Positions 25,191 to 38,129 of a stretch of DNA of 64,000 nucleotides are shown here, one piece after another (within the stretch, counting starts at the first letter, position 1; each line of letters starts with the position of its first letter). The notes beneath the pieces are model-generated. The model worked only from the letters and a program-made list of their open reading frames with translations. It had not been told where the DNA came from and searched no databases. This DNA comes from Amblyornis subalaris (Eukaryota > Chordata > Aves > Passeriformes > Ptilonorhynchidae): contig JACAXG010000008.1 in NCBI GenBank assembly GCA_018881555.1, forward strand, positions 13,359,316-13,423,315, written 5' to 3'. Position numbers and translations under genes: made by a program.

Positions 25191-28100
25191 CAGTGTAGCC
25201 TGATTGAAGCCCTGGCACTGGGAAAAGCAGGTCATGGGAAGAGTGGCAAACGAGGGCAATGCCAGCACCAAGCAGCANGTTCAGCTTCCTGCCTGCCACT
25301 GCTCCTGGGTGAAGCCAGACTAACCAGTGTCCTCTAGAGAAAGGAGATCAGGAACNGTCTCTCATCAGAGGCCACGGCAAGGGAACAGCAACAGGAAATC
25401 CTGAACGCAGTGGCAAAGCCCCCCGAACTTCAATAAACAGAGTTTTTCATATAAAGCTTGTAAAGAACCCAAAACCTAGGGAAATTCTGCAGAGCTTCAA
25501 GTAGAATATGTATTATGAGACACATACTTGAAATCTGGATGGAGATCAGAGTGTCCAAAAAATTTGAGGTTCAGTCCAGAGTAATGGACAGGTTCAATTC
25601 CATTGCGGAGAGAGCATTTGGGGGATTTGTGGCAAAATATATAGACTGATTCCTGAAAGTTGCAACAGGAGAACTGAATCATAGTGCATTCCAAGCCTTA
25701 CTAAACAACTAAGTCTAGTCCCAACAGATTTTGTGTACGTTCATCACAACACAGATGCTTTCATGTCTCAAGTCTCTTGGGAACACCATGTGTTTTGTCT
25801 GCTTTGTTTCTTAATGATTTGCAAACTTTTAAAACTTGGCTGTGTTGCTACTTTGCTTGTGGGTTCAAGAAAAGACAAGAATCCATAAACCTTTGATCCA
25901 CATGCTACAAATGTACTAGGAAAAAAGAGAAGAGAAGAAAAGAAAACANGGTGCTGTCAACAGGAAGATATAAGCATTGGTTTGCATGAATGGGGATGAT
26001 TAGTTCCAANAAATATGATATGGGAATTGTATTGGTTTTTTGTTTCTGGAAAATATACACATTTGTGAGAACAATTTTTATGCAAAGTGTTTTAGAGAAC
26101 ATTTTATATCAGATTAAATCCCAAAGATACTTTTTCTGGTCTTACCACAAAACAAAGAAAGGATGTTGAGTTTCATGTTTAGCTGGAGAAAAGAAAATTG
26201 TCATCAATGTTTTTATTAGCTATAGCTTTAATAATCTAAAAGACTATTAGATCTCTTTACAGCTACATTTTTAAGTTTCCCATTTCAGAAAGTATGGTCT
26301 AAGAGTTTTGTACACCTCGCTTTAAGGAACTCAGCCTGCCAACAAGAGAAACAGAAAAGTTGCTTTCAGAGGCATCTCCACCTTGCTGGAGGAGTGTATC
26401 CAGCAGAACTTGCTGCTGTGGGACACACAGCTGCTGAACTGGCTGCTCCAGCTCCAAGGCAGTAAGTGACTGTCTGGGGATGGCAATTTTCCTTCTCCTC
26501 ATCAGATGGCTGGGAATTTAATCCTAAATAAAAGCTGGGCTCCACGTCCAAGCCAATTGTCTTGGCTCCCTCTATAGTCCAGGACAGAAATAGGTGCTTT
26601 TAAATGGCAACTGATCCCGTGAATACCAGCAGCCTGTCTTTGCTGGAGTGACATGTCTTGATCCCCAATGGCTCTAGAGGGAACCTTGATGAGCAGCTTA
26701 GCCTGGAACTCAAACCTCCAACAGCCAGCACCAGGTGAGGTGAATTATATCGAGTGGTACAACTGATCCATATATTTAAAGCCAAAATACAACTGTGCCC
26801 ATTAATTTAGCCACATGGGTCAGGTTTCAAAAATCCAGATAAGCACTTGAGATTTGACTCAAGCTTTATAAATATCCATTTCATATTTGAGTCAAATGTA
26901 GCTATAAACTGAAATGTGAGAACCTTATATATATTTGAGAGGAGTGTTATGAAAATCACTAGCTGAGAGGGCAAAGTGAGGGGGGTGCTTTATAGCTTTG
27001 CCTTGGCTCAAGGGAGGCATGGAGCAAGCTTTGCCTTTTGCCTGCCAACTTCTCCAAGAAAATGGGAGGATGGTTGTTCCCAGTTTGTCAGCTTTGGTGC
27101 AGGGTCTGTGCAAGCTGTAATTTGAAAGTAATTGTGGTAATTGCTGTAACTACAAAGTTAATGCACACAACGTTAATTTTGNTCGCAGAGAGCTGTGCCA
27201 GTAATGGCACCATCCATCATTTTCTGTTAAAGCAGAACAGGTGTTAATCTCCACTCAGCAATGGGTGCAATGTGAGTGAGCAATAAGCAAAGTGCCAAAA
27301 AAGAAAAACCACTGTCAAANCTCTCTGTCACAGAAAAAACAATTTCTAGCAATATCTCTGTAATTGGACTCAACTAAAGAGTGAAAAATGATTTGACTTT
27401 GCAGTGACAGGGATTGTTAATGAACCCAATTTTTCTCTTCCACCTTGATTATCTTTCTGCAGGAAGATCCATTTTTGCTCTGTACGGTGTAGCTCAGGGT
27501 AATAGACAACCAGCTGCTGTAATCTTGTCAGTCCTCCCACTTGCAGAAAAGTAATTTTTTTGCTTCCTAGATGGGCTGCTAAACTATTACCAGGTTTTCA
27601 AACAGAATGGAAAACAGTGCAGAATAGAGTTCANATAGGACTTCAACAACAATTTTGCTATTTTTCTAGTTTTAACAGCAGCCTTATAAGATTCTAAAAT
27701 GCCTTGCACACCCTGTCCTTGCAGGCACAAAATCCATCCCCCCAGGGTTCCGGATTTTACCTGCAAGATACCCTTGGCACTGTAGCGTTGGGTGTTCTGC
27801 TCNCTGCCATGCAGTGCCACCTCCCAGAGCAAGAGGACAGCCAAAATCTCCATGGGTGGGTTGTGCAAACTGGTTCATCCAGCAGCACCCAGTTTGTCAG
27901 CAGGGCTCATTTTAAGCAGGTAGCAAAGCATTTCCCACACTCAGTCAGANGGGTGTACTGCACTGTCAGTTACACTGTGAGTTTGAGACACTTCCATAGG
28001 TCATGCCAAGGACATCTGCATGGTCTTGCCTGAGCAAAGGAGCTCATTTCTGCTGCCCAATGCTCACACCTTTTCACCGAAGGCACGTCTGCAACTGTGC

Positions 28101-28474
28101 ACNGCCAAGAGCATTCTGGATTGAAAGCAGCCCATGATCCTGATCTTGCCTGTCCTGTGGCACAGACTGCAGCAGCCTTTGGGTAAGAACAAGGTNGGCT
28201 GCAGTTCTGCCTCTTGCTCGGGGTCACGAGGGACTCACAGCCCTGTCTGAAGAAGCTGAGTCAGGAGAATGCCAACACAATTCGTGCTTGGGTGGAAAGG
28301 GGAGGTGAAGTGATGGGAAGACTTTCATNGGCAGGAAGAAGCCTCAAGGTACAGCAGGCGAGTCAGCTTTTGGGTAGATTCACACTTCTGAGAANCAGGT
28401 CCTGGAGGACCTGGTCAAAAAACCCCAGAACAGCATGATTAGAANGACTGAAATGTTTTTCCATAACAATTCAT
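25191..28474. other. gene-free stretch, N-dense at its end
   Basis: 25195-25440 may hold further unrecognisable repeat sequence after the CR1 relic; it ends in 'caataaacag'. A purine-rich tract lies at 25918-25948. A near-consensus acceptor ('tgattatctttctgcag', AG at 27461-27462) is followed by 'gctcagggtaat', which could be a 35-base micro-exon, but the evidence is thin. Ns become frequent from 27182 onward. Confidence 0.45.
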
Positions 28475-28555
28475 CGTAAATGCTTTACAATGGAAGGACT
28501 ATCTTTCTCCATTTACAAAAGGGGGATTTGAGGCACAGAGGAAGGATATGAATAT
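28475..28555 (-). repeat. MIR/L2-like ancient repeat relic
   Basis: 'aaatgctttacaatgg', 'ctccatttac' and 'gatttgaggcacagagga' follow the order of the reverse-strand MIR/L2 tail, which runs 'aagcactttaca ... ccccattttacag ... gaggcacagagagg'. The match is by eye and gapped. Such mammal-shared relics do survive at low level in bird genomes. Confidence 0.4.
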
Positions 28556-28672
28556 ATGTATATAATATTGACNCATTCTTCAAATTTGCAAAGAATTGCC
28601 TCCTAATATTGGTGTTGTGCTTTCTAAAGAGGATCAAAAAACAGAACTTCCAATTCAATGGCTGTTCTAGAA

Positions 28673-28686
28673 TAAAAAAAAAAAAA
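28673..28686. repeat. poly(A)-like run
   Basis: An A-rich run at the end of 'ctagaataaaaaaaaaaaa'. It follows an AATAAA word, but no upstream retro-copy is recognised. Confidence 0.5.
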
Positions 28687-31600
28687 TTATTGCAAAGCAT
28701 AAAAATTAGCTGAAATACTAATAATGACATGAGACTGAAAGCTGCAAACTATTGTGGCTTACAGCCACTGAAATATTCTATATTGAATGTTCTTCCTCAT
28801 TGTATTATGTTCCAATGTTAAACGGATATAATTAGTAATATGGTATAAAAATCAAATAAGATTCTTGAAAGTGATGAAACATTTCTTATTGTAATGTATT
28901 TCTTCCCAAAAAGAAATTACATCAACACTGCAGGTTTTTCTCCATTTTTGTTTATATAAGCACATTTCTGCAAAATACTTCATCTGTGAAACACTTTATT
29001 TTCATGGAAAAGACTTCAGTTTAAGCTTGTCTTAGGTCCTGTATGTGTTGATACTGTACTGGGTGAGCTCCATGCTGTGGAATCACTGTAGTGTCCAGTG
29101 ACATCAGCATAGACTGTGTCATTAATTTAGGGGCTCACTGCTCAACCACACATTCAGATTTCTGGGTTGAAGGCTTGGAGAAATCTATTCATGTTGCTAA
29201 CACAGGATAAATGAAGATTTGGGTGTTGGAGCACAAGTGCTGTTTGGAAAAGATGTGCTACTCACATTATACACAAAACTCTTTGATATCCAGAGAGATG
29301 GACGAATTGTGGTGTATACAACTGATAAAAATACACCACATTTGAATATCGTGTGCTCTATATGTGCCTCTCAAGATGAGATCTTGTAAAACTAAATTTT
29401 GGTTAAGGGTCATGTGTAAACACTTCAAACAGTGTGCCCTGAAGAACAGATTTTACAGACTGCTGGTGCACACAGCCCTCCTGGACAGCCAGGAAGGAAT
29501 TCTGGGGACTTTCTGACTGCAGGATAAAATAACTGAAATTGTCACAATGATGACGTTTAAAAAAAAAAAAATCACAAATATAACATATAGTTTGGGAAAT
29601 ATAAAAGCAAAAAAGTGTGGAGATGGAAATACATTTTTGGAACATAAGTGAGTTAATAACTCTCAATTTGTATTAATACATAGCCAGTGACACCCAGGGA
29701 GTGTCTTCAACATATCTGGGGATACAGTTTGATATATTATTAGCAACGAACCTACTGACATATAAAATATATATTATACATGTTTCAAATCCTGAGACTT
29801 CTGTGCCTTGAGAAACAGAGCCAGGTTTAAAATGCCAGTTAAACACAACCCCTGTGTGGCTTTACCCTGCTGGTGAGGAGTGATGTGGCTCCTTCGGATC
29901 CGGGGAAGCAGCGCCTGCATGGAACAGGTGCCACGTCTGATCTTCACGCATGGTCTGCCCTCGATTTCACTGGGGTTGGGATCAGCTGCAGACAGGACGT
30001 GGATTTGGGTGATGGATCTGCCTCGTTTGAAATTTCAGGCTTGGAGAAAGAACAGCAGTTAAGCAGTGCACCCAGAAAATTTAGCAGGAAATGAAACTTT
30101 TTGCAACACAGTGAAAAAAATGTGCGTAGGTTATGTTTTTCATATGAGCATAGTCAGATATTGCAGATATTCCTTCACCTTTNCAGCTAATCCTTAGAAA
30201 GTAGTCAATGAGTGAAGGCTTTCCCAAGTGACCCTGTTTTGGTTTATTTTGGTTTTTATAAGTAATCAATTTATTTTTCAAAAGAACTCTGAACTGAAAA
30301 ATCAACATACATCTTTCATTTATCAGACATCTAATTTAAAACTCAATATTAGTACTGGAGATTTCCAAAGGAGAAATAAAAAGGAAAGTTTTTTATCTTG
30401 AGAAAATCATTAAATGCAAAAACTGTAAATCACAGAGATGGCCTTAGTGCTGACAAACGGACAAACCCCAGGAAATTTAAATGCAAATTCCACATTCCTT
30501 GTCAAGAAAGGAAACCTAAAAGAAAAGATAAGAAGAAGGGGTCATTGTCCATTTTTTCCCAATGCTCTTTTAATATAAATGCCCATTTTCTTGGTAGTAG
30601 AAGGTAGCAAAATATGCTACCACTCTAAATGTACCCTTCATAATTATTGTTAGTAAAAAAGTTTTAAATGCCTGCAATTTTAACTCTATGTTTCACAATT
30701 TGCATATTTTTGTATGTCTTTCAGCTGCTCAATTTATTCTTCCAATTATTATTTCTTTTTAAATAATAGGCTTCTATGCACAGGTAGATTAAATAAAAGA
30801 AATTGTGTGTGCAATGTGAGTTCTCATTACACAAAATGTTCCTATCCCTCTGGCTTTAGAGATAACTTTCCTTTCTACTTTGCTTCAGTAATTAGTTTTC
30901 CTGAATATATTACATATCATTGCACAAATTTGTGGGGAGCATTTGTTGTATGAAACACAGAAAACACATACAGAGCATTCTAGGANTGACAGAACTGCAT
31001 GGCCCAATGTCAAAAATCCAACACTACAGTAATCTTTTTACAGTTTATGAAGATTTTTGACTTGTGTATGTTTCAATGCTGTCTTTGTTTTGTACTGCTT
31101 TTCAAGCAATCTTTAAATTATAAAGAATTAAATGTAAGTTGTGTATTTCGTTATGATGTTGTGGCTTAGCTTCTCAAATGGGCAATTCTAACCCAACAGC
31201 TACAGCAGTACTGACTGTCCTTTATATGGTCTTAGAAGACAAATGCAATTTTAGTTCATCTCTCCTGTTACCGTTTGCAGCTCTATGGTGGACTTGAAAC
31301 ACATAAGATTAACAATAATATTCTCTACATTATACCTGATTAATTATCAAATGCACANGCCCTAGACTGGGAAGCCATTTTTTCATTTTATTTTGATTGC
31401 TGCACCATTTTCTTTGTCAGAGTGAATTTTTAAACTTGAGCTGGCAGCAGCCTGGTGCCACTGGCTGGTGGTGGCAGCGTGAGGGAGNGTGGCTGCCCAC
31501 GGGGGAGGATTGGGCTGTGGACCCCCACGTGGAAACTTGGCCCTAAATTAGAGTTGTGAAAAAGAAATCAATAAAGTGTGAGAGAATCACAGAGAATCTG

Positions 31601-32362
31601 GTGACATGAATAAGGAGGTGGCCACTAAATGTGAAAATCTGGGATGGGAAAGGGAATAATCCTGAGAACCCTTCTTAGAATAAGTCAGTTATGTTCGAAA
31701 AATAGCCTTTTGGAGTCAAATGATNACCCCATGGAAATCCATAGTAATTCTTCCACAGCCTTATGTGGGGCCTGGATTTCATCTTCAACAGCCAGGAATA
31801 CCCTACAGCAAATATTTTCATCTGTGAAGACAGAAAAGGAAAAAACAATTCAAGTATTCCTAGCATACAGAGTGAATGGAATAATGACATTACATTATTC
31901 AGAATATAATAAACCCCTGCATTTTATTTTTAAAAATAGTGTACTCATATGTTTATATGTGCAGCTAAGGCATTTCTTCCCTTCTTTCTTTTTTTAAACA
32001 TTGCATGATGACATCAACTAACACTGCATCACTTCTCAGGGATTTTGTGCAGAATCTTGATGTTTTCACTAACAACGTAATTTAAGAAAGTATATTATGT
32101 AAATCCTTGAATCTCCTAGGGTCTAGGAATGAAATGTAATGCTAATTTGATTTAGTAATTTGTTCTCTCTCCCCAGAAACAGACAATTACTGCTTTTGAA
32201 AGACTTTTTTTCTTTTTCCATCACGCTAGGACTAAATTGAAAGCTGAGTCGGCAGCAAAGCCCAGGCTGGGAACAGAGAAGAGCTCTGCTACTCAGGCTC
32301 TTACAGCCAGAACACAGAGTGCAGGGAGATTTATTTCTCAAAACGGAATGTTCATTATCTCC

Positions 32363-32377
32363 TTTTTTTTTTTTTTT
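32363..32377. repeat. poly(T) run, 15 bases
   Basis: Fifteen uninterrupted T. On the minus strand this is an A run, but I see no SINE or processed copy ending here. Confidence 0.85.
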
Positions 32378-32821
32378 AAGCAAGAAATGGAAACAAAATA
32401 AGTCTTCTTGAAATTCCATAATAGTAATCTAAACGTGAAATGTGAGCTGAAAATAACGTGCCTCTCTGTGTGTGTCTAGAGGAGAGGCCTTGTAGCTCTG
32501 TGCGTGTCTGTCTGCAGGAGGGAAGGAGGGAGGCTGTGTGTCTGTGTACAGTAGTGTAGAAATAGTTCATCAAATGAGTGGTTTCCTGTCCTGATCTGTA
32601 GATTTTCTTTCTTCCCTGAAAGGAAATGGAGATAATTGATCTGACTTCCATCAGCACATAAAAGAGATTGTCGGCAATTTGTTTTCTGAAGGGCTACTTA
32701 AATACATGGTGATGTGGCGAGCAGGAGAGATCACCCACGAACTCTGCAGCAGGCCCAGCTGCCTGGTGGGCACACCCAGAGGACCAATACATTCCGTCAT
32801 TTGCAAAGTATGACTTTCCTT

Positions 32822-32841
32822 TCTCTCTCTCTCTCTCTCTC
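32822..32841. repeat. (TC)10 microsatellite
   Basis: A perfect TC dinucleotide repeat of ten units inside a longer pyrimidine tract that ends about 32860. The minus-strand frame across it encodes alternating Arg-Glu, purely as a by-product. Confidence 0.9.
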
Positions 32842-34058
32842 TTTCTCCTTCGTTCTTCTCCTTTAAGGATACACGATGTCCCTCCAGGTTCTGCAGTCTG
32901 GGTTTGATTAAATAATTATAAACTTCAAGCAGCAGATCTATCATTTACATTCCTGAACATGCCAACATGGGCCTTTTGTGGGGGTGCCAACCAATACCAA
33001 AGCTTCAGTCATTATTGTCATTGAAAATACAGTGGTTCAATGTTTGTGCTATTTCCTGGATTTTGGCAATATAATGTTGCCCAGCAATTTGCTGTTAGTG
33101 CCAACAACACTAAAGAACTTCATAATAAATCCTTTCTATATTTACTCAGTCCACCACTGTGTCACTGAAATTAGCATTTTACGATCTTATGCTCCAAGGA
33201 ACCTATTTTCTCTCTTTTAACTCCATGCTATTATGAATCCCAACAGAAAATCCTTCAAAGCATGGTTTGCTTCAGCTTTTCTGTGTAATGATTGCTGTCA
33301 GTCATGTTTGTTTTCTGAAAAGACGTAGAGCTTGCAGCTTCATGGTGGATGATAGCAAAGATAAACCAAACTAACAAACAAGACAGAGTGTTTAATTTAG
33401 AGATGCTGCAGGGATTGCTTTAAAATGTCAGATNTCTTCATGCAGCCTTAAGTACGGAAGACAAAATTAACAGAGAAAGATACCAAAAAGTAACAGGACC
33501 AGATCCTTCTCTGAGGTCCAGATGAGCCAACTTTGCTCATCTGAGTGACAGGCAGAGTGAAGACAGAGGGTTTGACTTCTCTGAATGAAAGTATTATGCT
33601 AATGGAAGAAAAGAATAACCAGTGCAGGGACTTTAGTAAAGGACTGTTCTCTGGGATAGTCCAGCCAATGCACCATGGAAACTGGAAGATCACTGGGGAC
33701 GAATTACGGTTGTAACTGGGTAATTCAGCCCTTTGCTTAAAATGGTGTGAGGGAGAATAAAACAGTGCCTTTTGCACTGAAATCCTCAGAGGGACTTCCC
33801 TGTGAACACCGAGTTTGGGGTCCTGTCTCGGTGGTCAGTATGGGGCCAAACGCCACTCATTTGTGGTCTTAGCAAGAAATGGTGACACTGCAGGCTCTGC
33901 CCACAGGGAACAGGAACAGGTTTGGTCCAAGCAGGGGAGCAACTACTATTAAAATGGTTGAGGGGAGAATGAGAAACAAGGATTTTCTAGGAAAAGGATG
34001 GACAGGTTTGATAGAAGAGAGAGAGAGTAGGGGTAGTAGTTTTTGCCTTTGCAGTGAG

Positions 34059-34068
34059 GAAAGTGAAA
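34059..34068 (+). promoter_or_regulatory. ISRE/IRF-type core GAAAGTGAAA
   Basis: GAAAGTGAAA fits the interferon-response core GAAANNGAAA. It is preceded by AG so that GGAA overlaps it, as in ETS-IRF composite sites. It lies about 180 bp upstream of the CpG island at 34245, a plausible distance for a promoter-proximal site. The surroundings are GA-rich, which raises the chance of a random match. Confidence 0.3.
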
Positions 34069-34244
34069 GCAGTGCTTTCTGGAAAGAGGAGGATGACTGG
34101 AGAAGAGGTGGCTTGGGAAGAGGCACACCAAGAGCATCACGCCTACCCTCTCATAACCCCAAATAGCTCAAAAGATTTTGCTGCATATTCTGTCATGTAG
34201 CAAATCCGCCAAAAAAGCCCTCGTGTTCCAGAAGGGATTATTTT

Positions 34245-34560
34245 GGAAACGTGCACGTGTGTGCGCGCGCNGTCACCAGCCCGGGGAGGAAACCGCTCTG
34301 TAATGCCAGCCCTGGCGGGTAAGGCGGCTCCCGCAGCCCCGAGTGATGTGGGTGCGCACCAGCTGAGCTACAAGCTCCCACAGGCACAACCCCTCGTTAG
34401 GAAAATCCGTGGCAGAAGCCATTTAACCCCTCCGGTCCCGGCCCCTCGCAGCGGGACAAGGGCCGCGGCTGCACCAGCCGGAGCGGCAGGACCCTGNGTG
34501 GGCTCACCAGGGATGGAGAGGCTCTGCGGGATCTGCACCAGCAGTTTCGTTAATCACAGG
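34245..34560. promoter_or_regulatory. CpG island, candidate promoter
   Basis: About two dozen CpG dinucleotides fall in roughly 315 bases of clearly GC-rich sequence, in a window that is otherwise CpG-poor. By hand count the observed/expected ratio is well above 0.6. A CACGTG E-box lies at 34254-34259 beside an alternating purine-pyrimidine run 'gtgtgtgcgcgcgc'. A strong donor, GCGG|gtaagg, lies at 34318/34319, as expected for a non-coding first exon. The plus-strand frame across the island (34243-34797, 184 codons with four Ns) has no recognisable domain, and long frames are common in GC-rich DNA, so it is not called as a gene. Confidence 0.55.
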
Positions 34561-35437
34561 ACATTTTTAACAACAGGGATACCTCCAAGGAAAAAAAGAC
34601 ACTGCATGGCAAAAAGAGAGTATCTGACCGACAAAATAAAACCAGGGTTGTTTGGCTCAGCAGCTTCAGTCCCTGCAGCCCCTCCCTTCCCCTCCCTCGG
34701 GGCAAGTCCCAGGGAGTGCAGTGGTANAGCAGCCATCCGAGGACACTCGCANTGCTCCGGCAAAGTGCAGCTCTGGGCAGCACAGGAATGGGAATAGGCA
34801 ACCCAGCTGAGAGGTTATGAAGCTGGAAACAACCTGATCTTCGGGTCAGACTGAGAGAAATTTTGTAAGCAACTCCCTAGCCTAATCTAGTTTACTTTCC
34901 ATGAACCAGGCTACGAAGCAGGATTTCTTACNTTGAGTAGGGTACTCTTGCACTGAGCCACCTATTAAGCTGTTTGTTTGAGCATGATAATGAGAGAGGC
35001 CCATTTGATTACAGAGAGAAGGTATTTCAGCTGGTTGAATTGTTAAGGCAGCAACCTGCCTTTTTCTCTGTTTCAGGGTTTTGTCTTATCTGTGTAGCAG
35101 TAGTAGTTTTTATAGCTTAAGCCCCCGCAGGTGTTGGAAGGGTGTGTAAAAAACACAGAAAACGAAAAAGTTAATGCCTTGCTGCTTGCACAGCTGGCTG
35201 GCCGTGCAGCTGGATATGTAGTTAGCTCTGTGTCCAATGTCGTACGTGCATTAGGTGAAAACATGGGACCAGCTACACAGAAGTGCCCAGTTTCTGCCTC
35301 TGCTGGGTCTTCTTCCTATAGCAGAGGCATTCAAACTTCCAGAAACTCTGGGAAGGCAGCATATAAAACAGTGAAATGAAAAGAACCCCAAGAATCAAAA
35401 CCACCCCGTTTTTCTGTTGCTGCTTTTTCTCCCTTAG

Positions 35438-35694
35438 ATGTGCTGTTCACTTTCCTGGGTTAAATCTGTGGAGCTCAGTGTGTCACTGCCAGAATTTACA
35501 TGGAAAGATATTTCTGTTAGCATCATAAAACACACCAATCTCTGGAATAAGGAGATCTCTTCTGGCATGACAGTTATTGTGGCTGAGTTTTGTCGGCTCC
35601 TTCCTGTTGGCACTGAGGACAGGAGTACAGACAGTCGGGACAGAGGCTGGCTCATCTGGTCAGAGGTGAATGGTGCCATTTCCACCTCCTTGGA
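35438..35694 (+). other. candidate exon, fully open in one frame
   Basis: A near-consensus acceptor ('gctgctttttctcccttag', AG at 35436-35437) and a consensus donor (GGA|gtaagt at 35694/35695) enclose 257 bases. The frame starting at the first base (ATG TGC TGT) stays open through the whole block, 85 codons plus 2 bases. Its TAA arises only from intron bases. It begins MCCSLSWVKSVEL and includes a stretch WKDISVSIIKHTNLWNKE. It has no signal peptide or domain I can name. It lies 1.1 kb downstream of the CpG island's donor on the same strand. An alternative inner donor is CAGAG|gtgaat at 35665/35666. Confidence 0.35.
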
Positions 35695-35754
35695 GTAAGT
35701 CCCCTGAACCTCATGATGAGCCTACACGTTTTACGAGTTTAAACAGTAAGACCG

Positions 35755-35842
35755 AGCCCTAATTCTGTAGACTTGTGGTGTGACCAGAAACCACCTCCTT
35801 TTCTGCTTCTGATTTTCCTCAGTAGTAAGGAAAATTGAGCTA
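35755..35842 (+). repeat. MIR-like ancient SINE relic
   Basis: 'gacttgtggtgtgacc', 'ccacctcctt', 'ctgattttcctcagtagtaaggaaaattgag' (read in gapped pieces) follows the MIR core order of 'agctgtgtgacctt', 'cacttaacctct' and 'cagtttcctcatctgtaaaatggg'. The match is diverged and made by eye. Confidence 0.35.
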
Positions 35843-37615
35843 CAAGGACGATATTTCACCAACAATTTCTTCTAAAAGTNTTCTAATAAAAGCATCCTGA
35901 AACTAGCATTCATCTACTTCCTTTTCTAAGATTTTTTTGTTCTGAGTTTTAAGATAGTTGTTTAAAAAAGTGGTCTTAATCTTAAATTAAAGGGCTCAAA
36001 ACAGAGTAAAAATTATTACTTAAAATAAAAAAAAAATTGCCATCTAACATGATTAAATTACTACTCAATTAGTTCCTGAAGTTATAGTAGTCCTTCCTTA
36101 ATTTGTTACTAATGACAGGGAAAACATCTATAAAGCAGGTTCTGAGCTTGTAAAAATCTGAATATAAGAAACTATAAAAATAAAAATATACACTTTTCAG
36201 CACCTCCAAGATACTGGGGAATACAGCAGATATCAGCACTGTTTTATTTTATTTTGTCTGCTTCCATCTGTGTGCACTGCACTGTTGGCGATGTTGGATT
36301 TGTTATTTTATACCTCTGTGTATGAAGGTCACCTCTCTACTTATGTTTTCACTTGTGGGACCTCATTCATTTCACAAAACACTACTGCAAGGATGATAGA
36401 AACTTCTTTGAAAGATATGAAATCCCTATGATATGAGTGTGGCAGTGACTATTCTCACACTGTGACCACTGGGAGGTAATTTCCTTGGGATGATTTTGGT
36501 CACTGCTCCTGGACTGACATCTTGAGTAGAGTGGCAATGATAGAGGTTGAATTGTACCAAGAGACCTTTGTTAACAGTGTTCAAATACAGTTTTAAGCGA
36601 TGTTGTCCTTCCCTCACCTTTGACAGTGCTCAATCATTCCTATGTACGAAGCAAAGCCAGATTTAACAGGATGTTTTTTCCTAGCGTCTGGCAGGAGTCT
36701 GCTTGACATAGGAATTAATTGTGCCATGATCATCATTAAATAATATTGCTGCAAGCAAAAAATCACACTGTGCAAACCAAATAAAACCAAAACAAGCCCT
36801 TTTGATCTCTTAGAGTTCCAAATTCCTATACTCATGCTTCAAGAAAGTACTGTAAAAAATTTGGTCTGATGGTTGGGTGGGTCTTCGCTGGTGCTGTGTC
36901 AGATCATACCAGTGGGATTCTGCCATGCTGAGAGGTTTTTCCAATCAGCTAAAGAGCAGAAAAATTATGTGGAAGGTGAGGGCAAAGGGCATCCTACAAA
37001 AGAATCAAACTGCTTTCCATCGTTAACTTTCCTAAAAAAGAAGACTAGAGGTAAGAGCAAGATCATGTCCCCTTGAAACAGAGCACAAAACATCAGTGAT
37101 TAAAAACACCACGCACACAATCTCAGAGCCATTCGAGGATTCAGTCCTTTGATGGATGCAGTATGCAGTCTATGAGGGGTTAAGTGGAGNAAAAAATACA
37201 AATTCTGTTGCAATTCACTGATTTATGGGAGAANATCTGTTTTACCACTTTGTGCCGTATTTTCATCGATTTACCTGAAATATTGNTTTTACACCTTTAT
37301 CTTTCAACTGTGCCAATGGGTACACCAGGAGAGATTACAGGTGTGTCACTGGGTACCCTCCACCCTCTTTCAGGCACACAGGACTGCAATGAAGTGGTAG
37401 GTGTGGATTCCCTCACCATGTGGCTCTGGAAANTATTTTCTCTGGGTCCACCAAATTGAATGGAAGAATCCACTACCTTCAAGTACTTGTGGTGACTTGG
37501 CTGCTGGCACTGCTGCACACTTTACCAAGGGCTTTCTAAGCTGTTCCTGCATGGTTGAGATGATTCTTCNAAGACCTACTCCATAGATTGTTTTAAGGGA
37601 CCTGTTTTTCTGTAG

Positions 37616-37759
37616 GATCGTAAGAACTCTAAGGTTGAAGCACCACATTAGCTCTTACAGGCACTTGAGACTGCAGCAATATGTGACTTGCACAGGAGAG
37701 CCTGGAGTGTATTTATTTGGACTGTGGGTTTCTCAACACCTGCTAGAAAACACACAAAG
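37616..37759 (+). other. candidate exon, phase-compatible with 35438-35694
   Basis: A pyrimidine-rich acceptor ('cctgtttttctgtag', AG at 37614-37615) and a donor AAAG|gtaaaa (37759/37760) enclose 144 bases, a multiple of three. Of the three frames, only the one that accepts a 2-base split codon is open throughout; the others stop within 40 bases. The block at 35438-35694 leaves exactly that phase (GA|G, Glu). The frame reads E-I-V-R-T-L-R-L-K-H-H and so on, with a single basic cluster and no known domain. The intron between the two blocks would be about 1.9 kb. Confidence 0.3.
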
Positions 37760-38129
37760 GTAAAAGACCAAAATTACAATGAACTTCATTAAGAAAGCAA
37801 TCAACCGATGACACTTCTTACCAAAGACCTATCTCCTCGTGATTGCAGAGATATTTCTGAATGCATAGTCAGGATTTTTCAGAAATGGCTTCCATAGCCT
37901 GCCACAGAGGAGTAGTTTTTGCAAAAAGGTCCCAAAAGTGCAGCCTTGCCAGCCTGGCATGGAGGGAAAAATTTCCCCCTAACTCTGAGTGAGGAGGCTG
38001 GTTCAGGGAACAGGCACTGGGGAGCCTGACTCACTTGCTGGAGGTGACTAATTCCCAGCAAGCCCCAAAACATTTCTGAGAAGCCATGTGACTCCTGAGG
38101 ATCCCTGCAGGTGGTCAGGGTAAGCAGCA

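Larger units (their letters stand above)
28556..34058. other. gene-free stretch, AT-rich
   Basis: No exon or transposon is supported. 30600-31250 is a long AT-rich stretch with a good acceptor ('ttttgtatgtctttcag' ending at 30723) but no convincing exon behind it. It has the look of conserved non-coding DNA, which only an alignment can show. It also holds the simple repeats at 32363 and 32822 listed separately. Confidence 0.45.

Noticed and set aside
32651..32944. Minus-strand frame with an alternating Arg-Glu stretch
   Set aside because: It is simply the translation of the (TC)10 microsatellite.
34243..34797. 184-codon plus-strand frame across the CpG island
   Set aside because: It lies in GC-rich DNA, where stops are rare. 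It has no domain, contains several Ns, and its splice phase at 34318 would not fit the downstream candidate exon.
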